The notes: generated from the letters alone by a model not told the origin. A stretch of 64,000 bases of DNA from Saccharopolyspora elongata (GCF_004348985.1 NZ_SMKW01000010.1:1-64000), one strand, 5' to 3'; shown: positions 8,261 to 17,907, counted from the first letter of the stretch. Made by a program: numbers and translations.

Positions 8261-9004
8261 CTAGCGAATGTCCCGCAGCGCCTCTTCGAGGTGCTTGAGG
8301 ACGACACCCGCAGGCGCCGCGGTCCGCACCACGCCCACCACGACGTTCTCCCCCGCCACGACGGCGGAATCGTCGCGACCCCACTGCCCCGACATCGCGA
8401 CCGTCACCTGCTGCAGCGCTTCGCGCAGCAGCGTCTTCGCGTCCAGCGCTCCCCCGCTCTTCAGCCATTGGCGGAGCACGTGGTTGTGCGCGGCGACCAC
8501 CGCCGAGGCCACCACCGCGGCGCGCAGATCGCCGCCCGGCTCGTCCGCGTAGCGGCCGCGCAGGTAGCGGGCGAACACCCGCTGGTAGCGATCGATGCTG
8601 GCGATCTCCTTGTCCCGCAACGCGGAAACCTCTCGGGTCAGCTCGAACCGCTTCAGCGACACCTCCGGCTCCGCCAGGTACATCTCCAGCACCACCCCGG
8701 CGGTCCGCCCGAGCACCGCGAGCGGATCGGCCGCCGGCTCGGCGGCCGCCAGCAGCTCGACCACCTCCGCCAGCCGCTCGTCGTGGCCGGGGAAGACGAC
8801 GTCCTCCTTGGACCGGAAGTACCGGAAGAAGGTGCGCCGGCCGACGCCCGCCGCTTCGGCGATCTGGTCCACAGTGGTCGCTTCGAAACCCTGCTCGCCG
8901 AACAGCTCCATCGCGGCCAGCGCCAGGGAGCTGCGCACCCGCCGGCGGCCGTGCGGAGTGCGGCCGGAACGGGTTCTGGGCGCCGGAGTCGCTGCCTCGG
9001 ACAT
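8261..9004 (-). CDS. TetR-family regulator of the acyl-CoA dehydrogenase gene
   Basis: 247 residues from ATG 9004. The N-terminal helix-turn-helix is GEQGFEATTVDQIAEAAGVGRRTFFRYFRSKEDVVF (about residues 36-71). The rest is a helical ligand-binding domain, ending with a C-terminal extension after residue 190. It diverges from the acyl-CoA dehydrogenase. The 13-base palindrome at 9038-9050 lies inside that gene's predicted promoter, so repression released by an acyl-CoA ligand is the likely mode. This is inference from arrangement; the ligand is not visible. Confidence 0.85.
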   Translation of the reverse strand: MSEAATPAPRTRSGRTPHGRRRVRSSLALAAMELFGEQGFEATTVDQIAEAAGVGRRTFFRYFRSKEDVVFPGHDERLAEVVELLAAAEPAADPLAVLGRTAGVVLEMYLAEPEVSLKRFELTREVSALRDKEIASIDRYQRVFARYLRGRYADEPGGDLRAAVVASAVVAAHNHVLRQWLKSGGALDAKTLLREALQQVTVAMSGQWGRDDSAVVAGENVVVGVVRTAAPAGVVLKHLEEALRDIR

Positions 9005-9029
9005 GGCCGGAATATAGCACCGCCCGCGA

Positions 9030-9058
9030 TTGCTAGTGGCACTCAGTGCCGTTACGAT
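9030..9058 (+). promoter_or_regulatory. Promoter with embedded TetR operator for the acyl-CoA dehydrogenase
   Basis: TTGCTA (9030-9035) and TACGAT (9053-9058) with a 17-base spacer form a sigma-70-like promoter. The perfect palindrome GGCACTCAGTGCC (9038-9050) fills the spacer, so a bound regulator would block RNA polymerase. The region is shared with the divergent tetR gene, which suggests autoregulation. Confidence 0.7.
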
Positions 9059-9135
9059 GGTGGCAGGAACAGGGTCCGCCGGCGCGGACCACGAGGACTA
9101 CCCGGCCGGGGAGCCGGGGAACTAGGAGGCATCCG

Positions 9136-10293
9136 GTGGACCCGAGCTTCGGCACCTACCAGCTGGCCGAGGAGCACGAAGCACTGCACGAGGCGGTGCG
9201 TGCCCTGGCCGAGAAGGAGATCGCGCCGTACGCGGCCGAGGTGGACGAGCAGGAGCGGTACCCGCGCGAGGCCCGCGACGCGCTGGTCAAGGCGGGCTTC
9301 GCCGCCGTGCACGTACCGGAGGCCTACGACGGGCAGGGCGCCGACTCGGTCGCCACCTGCATCGTGATCGAGGAGGTCGCCCGGGTCTGCGCCTCGTCGT
9401 CGCTGATCCCGGCGGTGAACAAGCTCGGCACCATGCCGATCCTGCTCTCCGGCTCCGAGGAGCTCAAGAAGAAGGTGATGCCCTCGATCGCCAACGGCGA
9501 GGCGACCGCGTCCTACGCGCTGTCCGAGCGCGAGGCCGGTTCGGACGCCGCGTCGATGAAGACCCGCGCGCGCCTCGACGGCGACCACTGGGTGCTCAAC
9601 GGCAGCAAGTGCTGGATCACCAACGGCGGCGAGTCCAAGTGGTACACCGTGATGGCGGTGACCGACCCAGACAAGGGCGCCAACGGCATCAGCGCGTTCG
9701 TCGTGCACGCCGACGACCCCGGATTCGTGGTGGGCCCCAAGGAGAAGAAGCTCGGCATCAAGGGCTCGCCGACCGTGGAGCTGTACTTCGAGGACTGCAC
9801 GATCCCGGCCGACCGGATCATCGGCGAGCCCGGCACCGGCTTCAAGACCGCGCTGCGCACGCTGGACCACACCCGGCCCACGATCGGCGCCCAGGCCGTC
9901 GGCATCGCGCAGGGCGCGCTGGACCAGGCGCTGGCCTACGTCAAGGAGCGCAAGCAGTTCGGCAAGGCCATCTCCGACTTCCAGGGCGTCCAGTTCATGC
10001 TGGCCGACATGGCGATGAAGGTCGAGGCCGCGCGCCACATGGTCTACATCGCCGCGGCCCGCGCCGAGCGCGGCGAGGCGAACCTCGGCTTCATCTCCGC
10101 CGCCGCGAAGTGCTTCGCCTCCGACGTCGCCATGGAGGTCACCACCGACGCGGTGCAGCTCTTCGGCGGCGCCGGCTACACCCGGGACTTCCCGGTGGAG
10201 CGGATGATGCGCGACGCCAAGATCACCCAGATCTACGAGGGCACCAACCAGATCCAGCGCATGGTGATGGCCCGCTCCCTGCTCAAGGGCTGA
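9136..10293 (+). CDS. Acyl-CoA dehydrogenase (FadE25-like)
   Basis: 385 residues from GTG 9136, which has AGGAGG seven bases upstream. It is a full-length FAD acyl-CoA dehydrogenase. ASYALSEREAGSDAASMKT binds FAD/substrate, CWITNGGESKWYTVMA is the beta domain, LDHTRPTIGAQAVGIAQGALD opens the C-terminal helical domain, and the catalytic Glu368 is in QIYEGTNQIQ. The overall sequence resembles mycobacterial FadE25 and short/branched-chain enzymes, which introduce the alpha-beta double bond in beta-oxidation. It is monocistronic, with a strong terminator directly after the stop. Confidence 0.9.
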   Translation: MDPSFGTYQLAEEHEALHEAVRALAEKEIAPYAAEVDEQERYPREARDALVKAGFAAVHVPEAYDGQGADSVATCIVIEEVARVCASSSLIPAVNKLGTMPILLSGSEELKKKVMPSIANGEATASYALSEREAGSDAASMKTRARLDGDHWVLNGSKCWITNGGESKWYTVMAVTDPDKGANGISAFVVHADDPGFVVGPKEKKLGIKGSPTVELYFEDCTIPADRIIGEPGTGFKTALRTLDHTRPTIGAQAVGIAQGALDQALAYVKERKQFGKAISDFQGVQFMLADMAMKVEAARHMVYIAAARAERGEANLGFISAAAKCFASDVAMEVTTDAVQLFGGAGYTRDFPVERMMRDAKITQIYEGTNQIQRMVMARSLLKG

Positions 10294-10300
10294 GCCACCG

Positions 10301-10329
10301 GGTTGGGGGCCGCGGGCCGGCCCCCAACC
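10301..10329 (+). terminator. Terminator of the acyl-CoA dehydrogenase gene
   Basis: A perfect 11-base stem, GGTTGGGGGCC (10301-10311) with GGCCCCCAACC (10319-10329), and a seven-base loop start eight bases after the stop codon. Confidence 0.85.
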
Positions 10330-10436
10330 CTCCTGCCCGGCGAGAACTCCGCCGAGATGACTGCGACGCGGCCACCCACCAGACTTGAGGTGTGGCCGCG
10401 CCGCCAGCGGGGTCGACGCAGGACAGGAGGCACGTC

Positions 10437-10868
10437 ATGCACGTCGTTCGTGATTTCTTCGCCTTCATCGGCCGGTTGGGCATCGGGATCATCCTGATCG
10501 CGCACGGATGGCAGAAGATCGTCGACTACGGGCTGGGCGCGGTCGCGCAGAGCTTCGCCGGCATGCAGATCCCGTTCCCGCAGGTATCGGCCTGGTACGC
10601 GGCCCTGGTCGAACTGATCGGCGGCGTGTTCCTGATCCTCGGGCTGCTGCTGCCGCTGGTCGGCGTCCTGGTCGCCATCGACATGGCCGGCGCGGTGCTG
10701 CTCGTGCACCTGCCCCACGGCCTGTTCTCCCCCATGGGCTTCGAACTGCCGCTGGCCATCGGCGTCGCCGCGCTCGCACTGGGCTTCAACGGCGGCAACT
10801 GGTCGATCGACCACGGCCTCTTCCGCCGCCGCCGCACCCCCACCGAACCCGCGCCGACGACGACCTGA
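10437..10868 (+). CDS. DoxX family membrane protein
   Basis: 143 residues from the ATG at 10437 with AGGAGG at 10425-10430. Four predicted membrane helices are seen: residues about 6-26, 50-70, 73-90 and 100-118. The early motif LGIGIILIAHGWQK and the segment VELIGGVFLILGLLLPLVG are characteristic of the DoxX/YphA family. The C-terminus is short, basic and Pro/Thr-rich, and probably cytoplasmic. In mycobacteria a DoxX protein works with SodA and SseA in thiol and oxidant defence, but neither partner is nearby, so the role here is open. Confidence 0.8.
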   Translation: MHVVRDFFAFIGRLGIGIILIAHGWQKIVDYGLGAVAQSFAGMQIPFPQVSAWYAALVELIGGVFLILGLLLPLVGVLVAIDMAGAVLLVHLPHGLFSPMGFELPLAIGVAALALGFNGGNWSIDHGLFRRRRTPTEPAPTTT

Positions 10869-10871
10869 GGA

Positions 10872-11345
10872 CTACTCGGCGTCCGTACCGGACCGCTGCT
10901 CCCGGGCGGCGAGGAAGTTGCCCGCTTCGGCGTACAGGCTGGTCAGCAGCCAGGTGCCGACGCCGATGTCGTCGCCGATGCCCAGCAGTGGCAGGAAGTC
11001 CGGGATGAAGTCGATCGGCGAGACCACGTACACCGCGGCCAGCAGCCAGAGCGCGAGCTGGTAGCGCGGCAGCACCGGATTCCGGCCCCGCGCGGTGGAG
11101 GCGAGCATCGACGGGACCGCGCGGGCCCGCCGCAGCGGGCTGCCCACCGGCGCCACCCGGTGCGCGCGGACCGCCGCCCGCAGTGGAAGCCGGCGGCGAG
11201 CCGCCGCGACCGTTCCGGCGATGAGCATCCCGAGGCCCGCGGCGATCAGGCCCACCGGCAGCAACCAGCCGCCCGCCATGTCGCCGCCGCTGGCGATCGC
11301 CACGACCACCCCGGCCACCAGCAACAGCCCTCCGATCAGGATCAT
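10872..11345 (-). CDS. YkvA-like (DUF1232) membrane protein
   Basis: 157 residues from the ATG at 11345, chosen because GGAGG precedes it. A longer upstream frame is out of character. Two N-terminal membrane helices (MILIGGLLLVAGVVVAIASG and WLLPVGLIAAGLGMLIAG) are followed by a basic stretch. The DUF1232 core is YQLALWLLAAVYVVSPIDFIPDFLPLLGIGDDIGV, whose VSPIDFIPD motif defines the family. Function is unknown. It is convergent with DoxX (3 bases apart) and divergent from murJ. Confidence 0.8.
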   Translation of the reverse strand: MILIGGLLLVAGVVVAIASGGDMAGGWLLPVGLIAAGLGMLIAGTVAAARRRLPLRAAVRAHRVAPVGSPLRRARAVPSMLASTARGRNPVLPRYQLALWLLAAVYVVSPIDFIPDFLPLLGIGDDIGVGTWLLTSLYAEAGNFLAAREQRSGTDAE

Positions 11346-11466
11346 CGCAGCGCCTCCCCCGTCCACGTCGGTGTGATCAGGTTGCCATGGGACGAGCGGT
11401 CGCGAGGCGGCGGCCGGGTTTTCATGGCACGGTCGGCGCAGGTGGGACCGAGAACTGGGGAGCGTC

Positions 11467-13092
11467 GTGGTCGAGCAGGCCGATTCCAGCGTGCGCGGGA
11501 GTTCGCTGGCCCGGGCCAGTGCGGCGATGGCGGTGGCGACCACCGTCAGCCGGGTCAGCGGCCTGCTGGCGAAGGTTCTGCTGGTGGCGGTCCTCGGTCT
11601 CGGCATGGTCAACGACTCCTACACGGTCGCGAACACCCTTCCGACCGTGGTCAACGAGCTGCTGCTCGGCGGGGTGCTCACGAGCATCGCGGTGCCGCTG
11701 CTGGTGCGGGCGCAGCAGGAGGGCGCCCGGCAGGGCGAGGCTTACGCGCAGTGGATGATCACCATGGGTGGGGTGCTGCTGATCGTGGCCACCACCGCCG
11801 CGGTGGCCGCCGCACCGCTGCTCACCGAGCTCTACCTCGGCCCCGACACCCGGGCCAACGCCGCGCTGACCACGGCGTTCGCCTACCTGCTGCTGCCCGG
11901 CATCGTCTGCTACGGGATGTCCGCGCTGCTGCAGGCGATCCTCAACGTGCGCGGCGTGTTCGGCACCCCGGCCTGGGCCCCGGTGCTCAACAACGTCGTC
12001 GTGATCACCACAGTCGTGGTGTACGCACTGGTGCCCGGCGAGATCTCGGCGCACCCGGTGCGCATGGGCGAGCCGAAGCTGCTGATCCTGGGCATCGGCA
12101 CCGCGCTGGGCATCGCCGCCCAGGCGGCGATCATGGCCCTTTCGCTGCGCCGCAGCGGTTTCCGCTTCCGCTGGCGGTGGGGCTGGGACCGCAGGCTGTC
12201 CGAGTTCGGCGGGCTCGCCGGTTGGGTCGTGCTCTACACGCTGATCAGCCAGGCCGGCATGGTGGTGATCACCCGCGTCACCGGACAGGGCACCACCGGC
12301 AGCGTCGCGACCTTCAACTACGCCTGGCTGCTGTCGCAGGTCCCCTACGGCGTGCTCGGCGTCTCGCTGCTCACCGCGCTGATGCCCCGGATCAGCCGCG
12401 CCGCCGCGGCCGAGGACACCGCGGAGTTCGTCGCCGACGTGTCGTTGGGCAGCCGACTGAGCGCCGTGCTGCTGATGCCGATCAGCGCGCTGCTGGCGGT
12501 CGCCGGCGGCGCGATCGGCGTGGCGTTCTTCTCGCTGGGCGCCAGCGATGTCGCGGCGGCGGACCGGCTCGGCTGGGCGCTGGCGGCCGCCGCGCTGGGC
12601 GTGGTCCCGTTCGCGATCACGATGCTGCAGCTGCGCGCGTTCTACGCGATGAAGGACGCGCGCACGCCCACCTGGATCAACGTGATCATGGTGCTGGTCC
12701 GCAGCGTGCTGTGCTACGTCGCGCTCGCCGTGCTGGACCCGCGCGATCTCGTCGTCGGCGTCACCGGCGCGATGTCGGTGAGCTTCGTGATCGGCGCGGT
12801 CGCCGGCCAGATCTGGTTGCACCGCAGGGTCGGCCCGGTCCAGACCCGCCGGACCCTCGCCGGGCTCGGGCGCGCGATCGCCGCCGCCCTGCTCGGTTGC
12901 GCCTGCGGGCTCGCCGCCCTCGCCGGACTGCGCAGCGCGTTTGGCCCGTTCGGGCCGGTCGCCGACGCCTGGTTCTCGCTGGTGGTGCACACGGTGGTGG
13001 TGCTGGCGGTCAGCTTCGGCACGCTGGCGCTCTTCCGCGCCCCGGAGCTGCGACCCGCGGTCGACCGGCTGGGCCGGGTCTTCCGCCGCTGA
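11467..13092 (+). CDS. murJ: MurJ-type lipid II flippase
   Basis: 541 residues from GTG 11467, with GGGAG upstream. About 14 hydrophobic helices run through the whole protein, as in MurJ/MviN of the MOP exporter superfamily. SLARASAAMAVATTVSRVSGLLAKVLLVAVLGLG opens helix 1 in the family style, and NELLLGGVLTSIAVPLLVRA matches the conserved second helix. The protein flips undecaprenyl-linked lipid II outward for peptidoglycan assembly. Mycobacterial MurJ has a cytoplasmic pseudokinase and extracellular domain which are absent here, so this may be a paralogue. It converges on the gatD/murT pair, another lipid II function. Confidence 0.82.
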   Translation: MVEQADSSVRGSSLARASAAMAVATTVSRVSGLLAKVLLVAVLGLGMVNDSYTVANTLPTVVNELLLGGVLTSIAVPLLVRAQQEGARQGEAYAQWMITMGGVLLIVATTAAVAAAPLLTELYLGPDTRANAALTTAFAYLLLPGIVCYGMSALLQAILNVRGVFGTPAWAPVLNNVVVITTVVVYALVPGEISAHPVRMGEPKLLILGIGTALGIAAQAAIMALSLRRSGFRFRWRWGWDRRLSEFGGLAGWVVLYTLISQAGMVVITRVTGQGTTGSVATFNYAWLLSQVPYGVLGVSLLTALMPRISRAAAAEDTAEFVADVSLGSRLSAVLLMPISALLAVAGGAIGVAFFSLGASDVAAADRLGWALAAAALGVVPFAITMLQLRAFYAMKDARTPTWINVIMVLVRSVLCYVALAVLDPRDLVVGVTGAMSVSFVIGAVAGQIWLHRRVGPVQTRRTLAGLGRAIAAALLGCACGLAALAGLRSAFGPFGPVADAWFSLVVHTVVVLAVSFGTLALFRAPELRPAVDRLGRVFRR

Positions 13093-13095
13093 CGG

Positions 13096-13821
13096 TCACT
13101 TGCGGTTGCGGACGTGCGGCCGGGTTCGTTCGGCGCGAAGCGCGCGCAGCTCCGGAGGATCGGGCAGCGGCTCCAGTGGTTCGCCGATCGCCCATTCCAG
13201 CAGCAGATCGGCCAGCTTCGGATTGCGCGCCAGCACCGGTCCGTGCAGGTAGGTGCACACGACGTGCCCGCGGATCGCGCCTTCGGCATCGTCGTGACCG
13301 TTGCCGATGCCGCGCGTCACCCGCCCCAGCGGCTGCGAGCCGGGGCCGACCCGGGTGCGGCCGAGGTGGTTCTCGAACCCGGTGAGCATCCCGACGCCGC
13401 CCAGGGTGGACTGCGTGGTCACCTCGCCGATCGCGCGCCCGCTGCCCGGCTCGGTGGCCGCGTCGACCACGCCCAGACCGGCGTGCCGCACGCCGTCGCC
13501 GGTGACGAAGCTCGTCCCGAGCACCTGCAGGCCGCCGCAGATGCCCAGCACCGGGGAGCCGCGATCCACCGCGCGCCGCAGCCCGGGACCGCGGTGCAGG
13601 AACCGGACCGCGGCCACCTGCGCGACGTCCTCCCCGCCGCCGATCAGGTACAGGTCGCAGGACTCCGGCACCGAGGCGGAATCGGAGAGCACCGTCACCG
13701 TCTCGCTGTCGATGTTGCGCCACTTCAGCCGCTGCGCCAGCACCAGCACGTTGCCCCGGTCGCCGTACGTGCCCAGCAGGTCGGGCAGCACCAGCGCGAG
13801 CCGGACGCGGTCGCGCATCAT
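13096..13821 (-). CDS. gatD: Lipid II isoglutaminyl synthase, glutaminase subunit
   Basis: 241 residues from an ATG overlapping the murT stop (ATGATG). A class I glutamine amidotransferase: the nucleophile Cys95 is in LGICGGLQ and the catalytic His in VVCTYLHGPVLARNP. GTYGDRGNVLVLAQRLKWRNI near the N-terminus is diagnostic for GatD-type CobB/CobQ-like domains. GatD releases ammonia from glutamine and passes it to MurT, which amidates the D-glutamate of lipid II to D-isoglutamine. The four-base overlap with murT supports a 1:1 complex. Confidence 0.9.
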   Translation of the reverse strand: MMRDRVRLALVLPDLLGTYGDRGNVLVLAQRLKWRNIDSETVTVLSDSASVPESCDLYLIGGGEDVAQVAAVRFLHRGPGLRRAVDRGSPVLGICGGLQVLGTSFVTGDGVRHAGLGVVDAATEPGSGRAIGEVTTQSTLGGVGMLTGFENHLGRTRVGPGSQPLGRVTRGIGNGHDDAEGAIRGHVVCTYLHGPVLARNPKLADLLLEWAIGEPLEPLPDPPELRALRAERTRPHVRNRK

Positions 13822-15152
13822 CGCCGACTCCTGGTCACGAGGTCGCGGAAGGCGGTGTAGTTGGCTATCACGTCCGGCACGCCGGTTGCCGACCCGGCCA
13901 GCGCCTCGTCCACATCGGACGACACGGCGCAGGGCACCTCGGCGTAGCGCAGCCGCACCGCCAGATCCAGCGCCCGGTCCCCCGCCACCCGGACCGGCCG
14001 GTCGCGCAGCACCTCGAAATCCACGTCCCACAGCCAGGAAACGTCGTAGCCGTCGGCCTCCCTGCTGTTGACCACCAGTACCAGCGGTTCGTCGCCACCG
14101 TCGACGAGGTCGAGCATCTCCAGCCAGCTGGCCGGATTCTTCGCCAGCAGCAGCCGGGCGTCGCGCCCGGCGAGCCGGACCGTCTGGTATCGGCCGGCGG
14201 CCTCCGAGATCCGCCCGATCCGTGCCAGCGACGCGTCCTCGTCGCAGCCCAGGTGCAGCGCCGCGGCCAGCGCGAACGTCGCGTTGACCCGGTTGACGTG
14301 GCCCGGCAGCGACAGCGCGAGCTCGTGGTGGGAGCCGTCGGCGGACACCGCGCCGGTTCCGGTGACCGTCCAGTCCGCGGCGGGACGCGCCAAGCCGCAG
14401 GCGCAGCGCCAGTCCCGGTCGGTGTCGCCGATGAACGCGCCGCAGTTCGGGCAGTTCAGCGCGTCGTCCTTCCAGCGCACGCCACCGGAGATCCAGGTGA
14501 CCGCCGGATGATCGGCGGCGGCGAAGACGATGTTCGGGTCGTCCCGGTTCGCGATCACCTGCGCGCCCGGCGCCTGCGCCAGGGCGCGCCGCAGGCTCGC
14601 GGCGACGGTGCGGATCTCGCCGACCCGATCCAGCTGGTCCCGGCTGAGGTTGAGCAGCAGGATCACGGCCGGCTCGAACTGCTCGGTCACCTGCGCCAGG
14701 TGCAGCTCGTCGACCTCCAGCGCGGCGAACGGGGCGTCCGGCCTGGTCATCAGCGCGGCGACGTGTCCGTCGAGCATGTTCGCGCCGGTTCCGTTGCTGA
14801 CGGCGGGAGCCTGCGAGCGCAACGCCTCGGCCACCATCTGCGTGGTCGTCGTCTTGCCGTTCGTCCCGGTGACCATCACGACACGCCGCCCGGTTGCCAA
14901 CGTGCGCAGGGCTCTCGGTTGTACGCTCAGCGCGAGTCGGCCACCGATCATCCCGCCGCTGCCCATGCCGAGCCGCCGCGACATCGACGCCGCCAGCCGC
15001 CCCAGATCGACGGCGATGGCGGTGCGCAGGTCCTGGCGCTGCGCCCTGCGCATCGGCGGTGCCGGGACGACCCGCCAGCTCTGATCGGCCGGCCGGTCTG
15101 CGGTCGGGGCGCGCTCCGCCGCCTCCCTCGAGTCCCGCGTGGTGTCGGTCAT
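13818..15152 (-). CDS. murT: Lipid II isoglutaminyl synthase, ligase subunit
   Basis: 444 residues from the ATG at 15152, which has GGGGGAGGG upstream. A Mur-ligase-like central domain with ATP loop VTGTNGKTTTTQ (94-105). A four-cysteine zinc ribbon (Cys234, Cys237, Cys250, Cys252: CPNC...CAC) sits inside that domain, a feature specific to MurT. A C-terminal DUF1727 domain begins near residue 320. The protein activates the D-Glu carboxylate of lipid II with ATP for amidation by ammonia from GatD. The N-terminal 40 residues are charged and low-complexity. Confidence 0.92.
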   Translation of the reverse strand: MTDTTRDSREAAERAPTADRPADQSWRVVPAPPMRRAQRQDLRTAIAVDLGRLAASMSRRLGMGSGGMIGGRLALSVQPRALRTLATGRRVVMVTGTNGKTTTTQMVAEALRSQAPAVSNGTGANMLDGHVAALMTRPDAPFAALEVDELHLAQVTEQFEPAVILLLNLSRDQLDRVGEIRTVAASLRRALAQAPGAQVIANRDDPNIVFAAADHPAVTWISGGVRWKDDALNCPNCGAFIGDTDRDWRCACGLARPAADWTVTGTGAVSADGSHHELALSLPGHVNRVNATFALAAALHLGCDEDASLARIGRISEAAGRYQTVRLAGRDARLLLAKNPASWLEMLDLVDGGDEPLVLVVNSREADGYDVSWLWDVDFEVLRDRPVRVAGDRALDLAVRLRYAEVPCAVSSDVDEALAGSATGVPDVIANYTAFRDLVTRSRR

Positions 15153-15215
15153 GCGTCCCTCCCCCCTCGGCGCCCGCACACGCGCGACACGCCTAGGTCA
15201 GCTCCGGACGACGCG

Positions 15216-15392
15216 TCACCACCAATGGGCCGCACTCGGGCGCGCCGTCCGTCGCTTCTTCGCCAGTGTGGCGCGCGTTCGGCGAAACAGCGCGACGATC
15301 AGCAGCAGGGCGCCGACGACGATCGTCGTCGGGCCGACCCAGCCGCCCAGGGCGGTCACCTCCACCAGCGCGGCGTAATGACCTGCGTCCAT
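15216..15392 (-). CDS. Small single-pass membrane protein (58 residues)
   Basis: The start MDAGHYAAL at 15392 is preceded by GGGGGAGAG. One membrane helix (about residues 16-36, VGPTTIVVGALLLIVALF) is followed by a strongly basic tail (RRTRATLAKKRRTARP). It lies 63 bases upstream of murT in the same direction and could be co-transcribed with it. No family recognised. Confidence 0.6.
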   Translation of the reverse strand: MDAGHYAALVEVTALGGWVGPTTIVVGALLLIVALFRRTRATLAKKRRTARPSAAHWW

Positions 15393-15760
15393 CTTGCTCT
15401 CCCCCTTTCCCGCGGCACGTGCCCTTTCCCGCACCGAGCGCGGCCGGGCTTGATCACGAGAATGATCGGGGCAACGGGCGATGCGACCGGCCCCAACATG
15501 CCGACGAATCACCCTGCCGGGCAGCATTCACCCCGGGTGGTGATCGGAAGACACGGAACGTGCAAGGCGAGCGACGGGGCGCGCGTTCGAACCGCACGCC
15601 GAATTCGCCTCGGACATCCGGAATTTGAGGTGCCCGCGACGATCGGACGATGTGGACACTTCGCCCGATCGGGTTTGAAAGCTCGACACGTTCGGCGATC
15701 AACGGAACGGTCATTAGGCTCGGGAAGCACTCCGACGGTCCCGCTCGAAGGGAGCCCGCC
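15393..15760. other. 368-base intergenic region
   Basis: It lies between two divergent small membrane-protein genes. I see no convincing open frame. A TAGGCT hexamer (15715-15720), about 40 bases upstream of the GTG at 15761, is a plausible -10 element. No clear -35 partner or operator stands out. Confidence 0.5.
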
Positions 15761-15868
15761 GTGACCGAAGCCCTGGTGCTGATCCTGATGTCCGGCCTCG
15801 CCCTGGGTGGCGTCAGCTGGACCGCGTGGGACATCCGCAGCGACCTGCGCCGCCGCAAGCTGAAATGA
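15761..15868 (+). CDS. Small membrane peptide (35 residues)
   Basis: GTG at 15761 with GAAGGGAG upstream opens MTEALVLILMSGLALGGVSW followed by a short basic tail ending RRRKLK. One membrane helix, N-terminus out or in not determinable. The strong ribosome binding site and the terminator 28 bases past the stop support a real gene. No family recognised. Confidence 0.5.
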   Translation: MTEALVLILMSGLALGGVSWTAWDIRSDLRRRKLK

Positions 15869-15895
15869 GCCCGTTCCCCGCGCCTCGACGGAAAT

Positions 15896-15936
15896 GCAAG
15901 GGACCCCGCCGGAGAGAGGCAGGCGGGGTCCCTTGC
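15896..15936. terminator. Strong bidirectional hairpin
   Basis: A perfect 15-base stem, GCAAGGGACCCCGCC (15896-15910) with GGCGGGGTCCCTTGC (15922-15936), and an 11-base loop lie between the small membrane peptide (+) and the rpf gene (-). Confidence 0.9.
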
Positions 15937-15964
15937 GGTCGCCCGGTCACGCGGACCGGACGGG

Positions 15965-16735
<771 letters not shown>

Positions 16736-17150
16736 CGGAAGGCCCGCTGGGCAGGGTTCGGCGAAGCGGACTTCCGGTCTTGCTCGTCGGCTCGGGGGCG
16801 CCGACGAGGGGCCACGCTACGTAGCGGGAAACCGAGGACCAAACCATCGGCGAGTGGCCATCGTCATAGAAACGTCGGCAAGATCGCCGCGATTGCGGGG
16901 TTTTTCCAGCTCACTTCTTGATCGACGATGAGCTCTCCCCCGGAAATCCAATCACCCACGGTGAGACATGAGCCACGACTCACCCTATTGAGTGTTCACG
17001 GAACGTCCCCGAACGCATTCGATCAGTTCACATGGGCGCACCGAAAAGACCGCGCAAAGGCTCTGCACCTCGTCCGAAGAGCCCGAATTGCCCGGCGCGA
17101 CATCTCTTGCCTCGTAGGCTGATCCCACACGTGATGGACAGGAGGCCGAG
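16736..17150. other. Intergenic region upstream of rpf and the alkylation-repair gene
   Basis: This region contains the presumed rpf promoter on the minus strand. It includes a perfect nine-base stem (CTCGTCGGC/GCCGACGAG, near 16780-16805) upstream of the riboswitch candidate. On the plus strand, TAGGCT at 17115-17120 is a likely -10 about 30 bases before the GTG at 17151. A 64-codon frame at 16928-17122 has unconvincing codon use and I do not call it. Confidence 0.5.
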
Positions 17151-17822
17151 GTGGCTGAGACGTCGGTGGCCGAGGTGATGGCCGAGCTGGCCGCGCTCGA
17201 GGACCCGAAGGCGCGCAAGGTGAACGAGAAGCACGGTGACGATCACGGTGTGAACCTCGGCAAGCTGCGTGCGCTCGCGAAGCGGCTGAAGACGCAGCAG
17301 GAACTCGCGCGCCAACTCTGGGAGACGGACGACACCGCCGCGAAGCTGCTGGCGACCCTGATCTGCCGCCCGAAGGCGTTCGAGCGTGACGAGCTGGACG
17401 CCATGTTGCGTGCCGCGCGCACCCCCAAGGCGCACGACTGGCTCGTGAACTACGTGGTGAAGAAGAGTCCGCACGCCGAAGAGCTGCGCCTGGCCTGGTC
17501 CGCCGATCCGGATCCGGTGGTCGCGAGCGCAGGCTGGGCGCTGACCGCCGAACGCGTGGCGAAGAAGCCCGAGGGCCTCGACCTCGCGGAGCTGCTCGAC
17601 GTCATCGAGGCGGAGATGAAAGGCGCCCCGGACCGCCTGCAGTGGGCGATGAACAGCTGCCTGGCCCAGATCGGGATCGGTCACGCCGAGCACCGCGCCC
17701 GGGCGCTCGACATCGGTGAGCGCCTGGAGGTGCTCAAGGACTACCCGACCCCACCGAACTGCACGTCACCGTTCGCGCCCATCTGGATCACCGAGATGGT
17801 GCGCCGCCAGCAGGAAACGTAG
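17151..17822 (+). CDS. DNA alkylation repair protein (HEAT-like)
   Basis: 223 residues from GTG with AGGAGG upstream. The protein is all-helical with HEAT-like repeats, in the style of the AlkD/AlkC DNA-alkylation repair superfamily: LGKLRALAKRLKTQQELARQLWETDDTAAKLLATLI, then DELDAMLRAARTPKAHDWLVNYVVKKSP. AlkD excises positively charged alkylated bases without base flipping. This group of about 220 residues is DNA-alkylation-repair-like, though key catalytic residues are not certain by eye. Stand-alone gene. Motif copy D and a terminator follow. Confidence 0.8.
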   Translation: MAETSVAEVMAELAALEDPKARKVNEKHGDDHGVNLGKLRALAKRLKTQQELARQLWETDDTAAKLLATLICRPKAFERDELDAMLRAARTPKAHDWLVNYVVKKSPHAEELRLAWSADPDPVVASAGWALTAERVAKKPEGLDLAELLDVIEAEMKGAPDRLQWAMNSCLAQIGIGHAEHRARALDIGERLEVLKDYPTPPNCTSPFAPIWITEMVRRQQET

Positions 17823-17866
17823 GAAGGCCTCGCCGCCACACACTCAGGCGCCGCCGGGAATGATTG

Positions 17867-17892
17867 ATTTCATTTGACACTGAACTAATAGA
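17867..17892 (+). promoter_or_regulatory. Gapped motif copy D
   Basis: ATTTCA at 17867, ACTGAA at 17879, ATAGA at 17888, on the same strand and with the same offsets as copies A-C. It lies in the convergent region after the alkylation-repair gene, directly before the hairpin at 17908-17946. Confidence 0.5.
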
Positions 17893-17907
17893 GTGGACAA
17901 ACGCCAC

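Noticed and set aside
16928-17122. 64-codon frame upstream of the alkylation-repair gene
   Set aside because: Codon use is atypical, no ribosome binding site is visible, and it covers the probable promoter.
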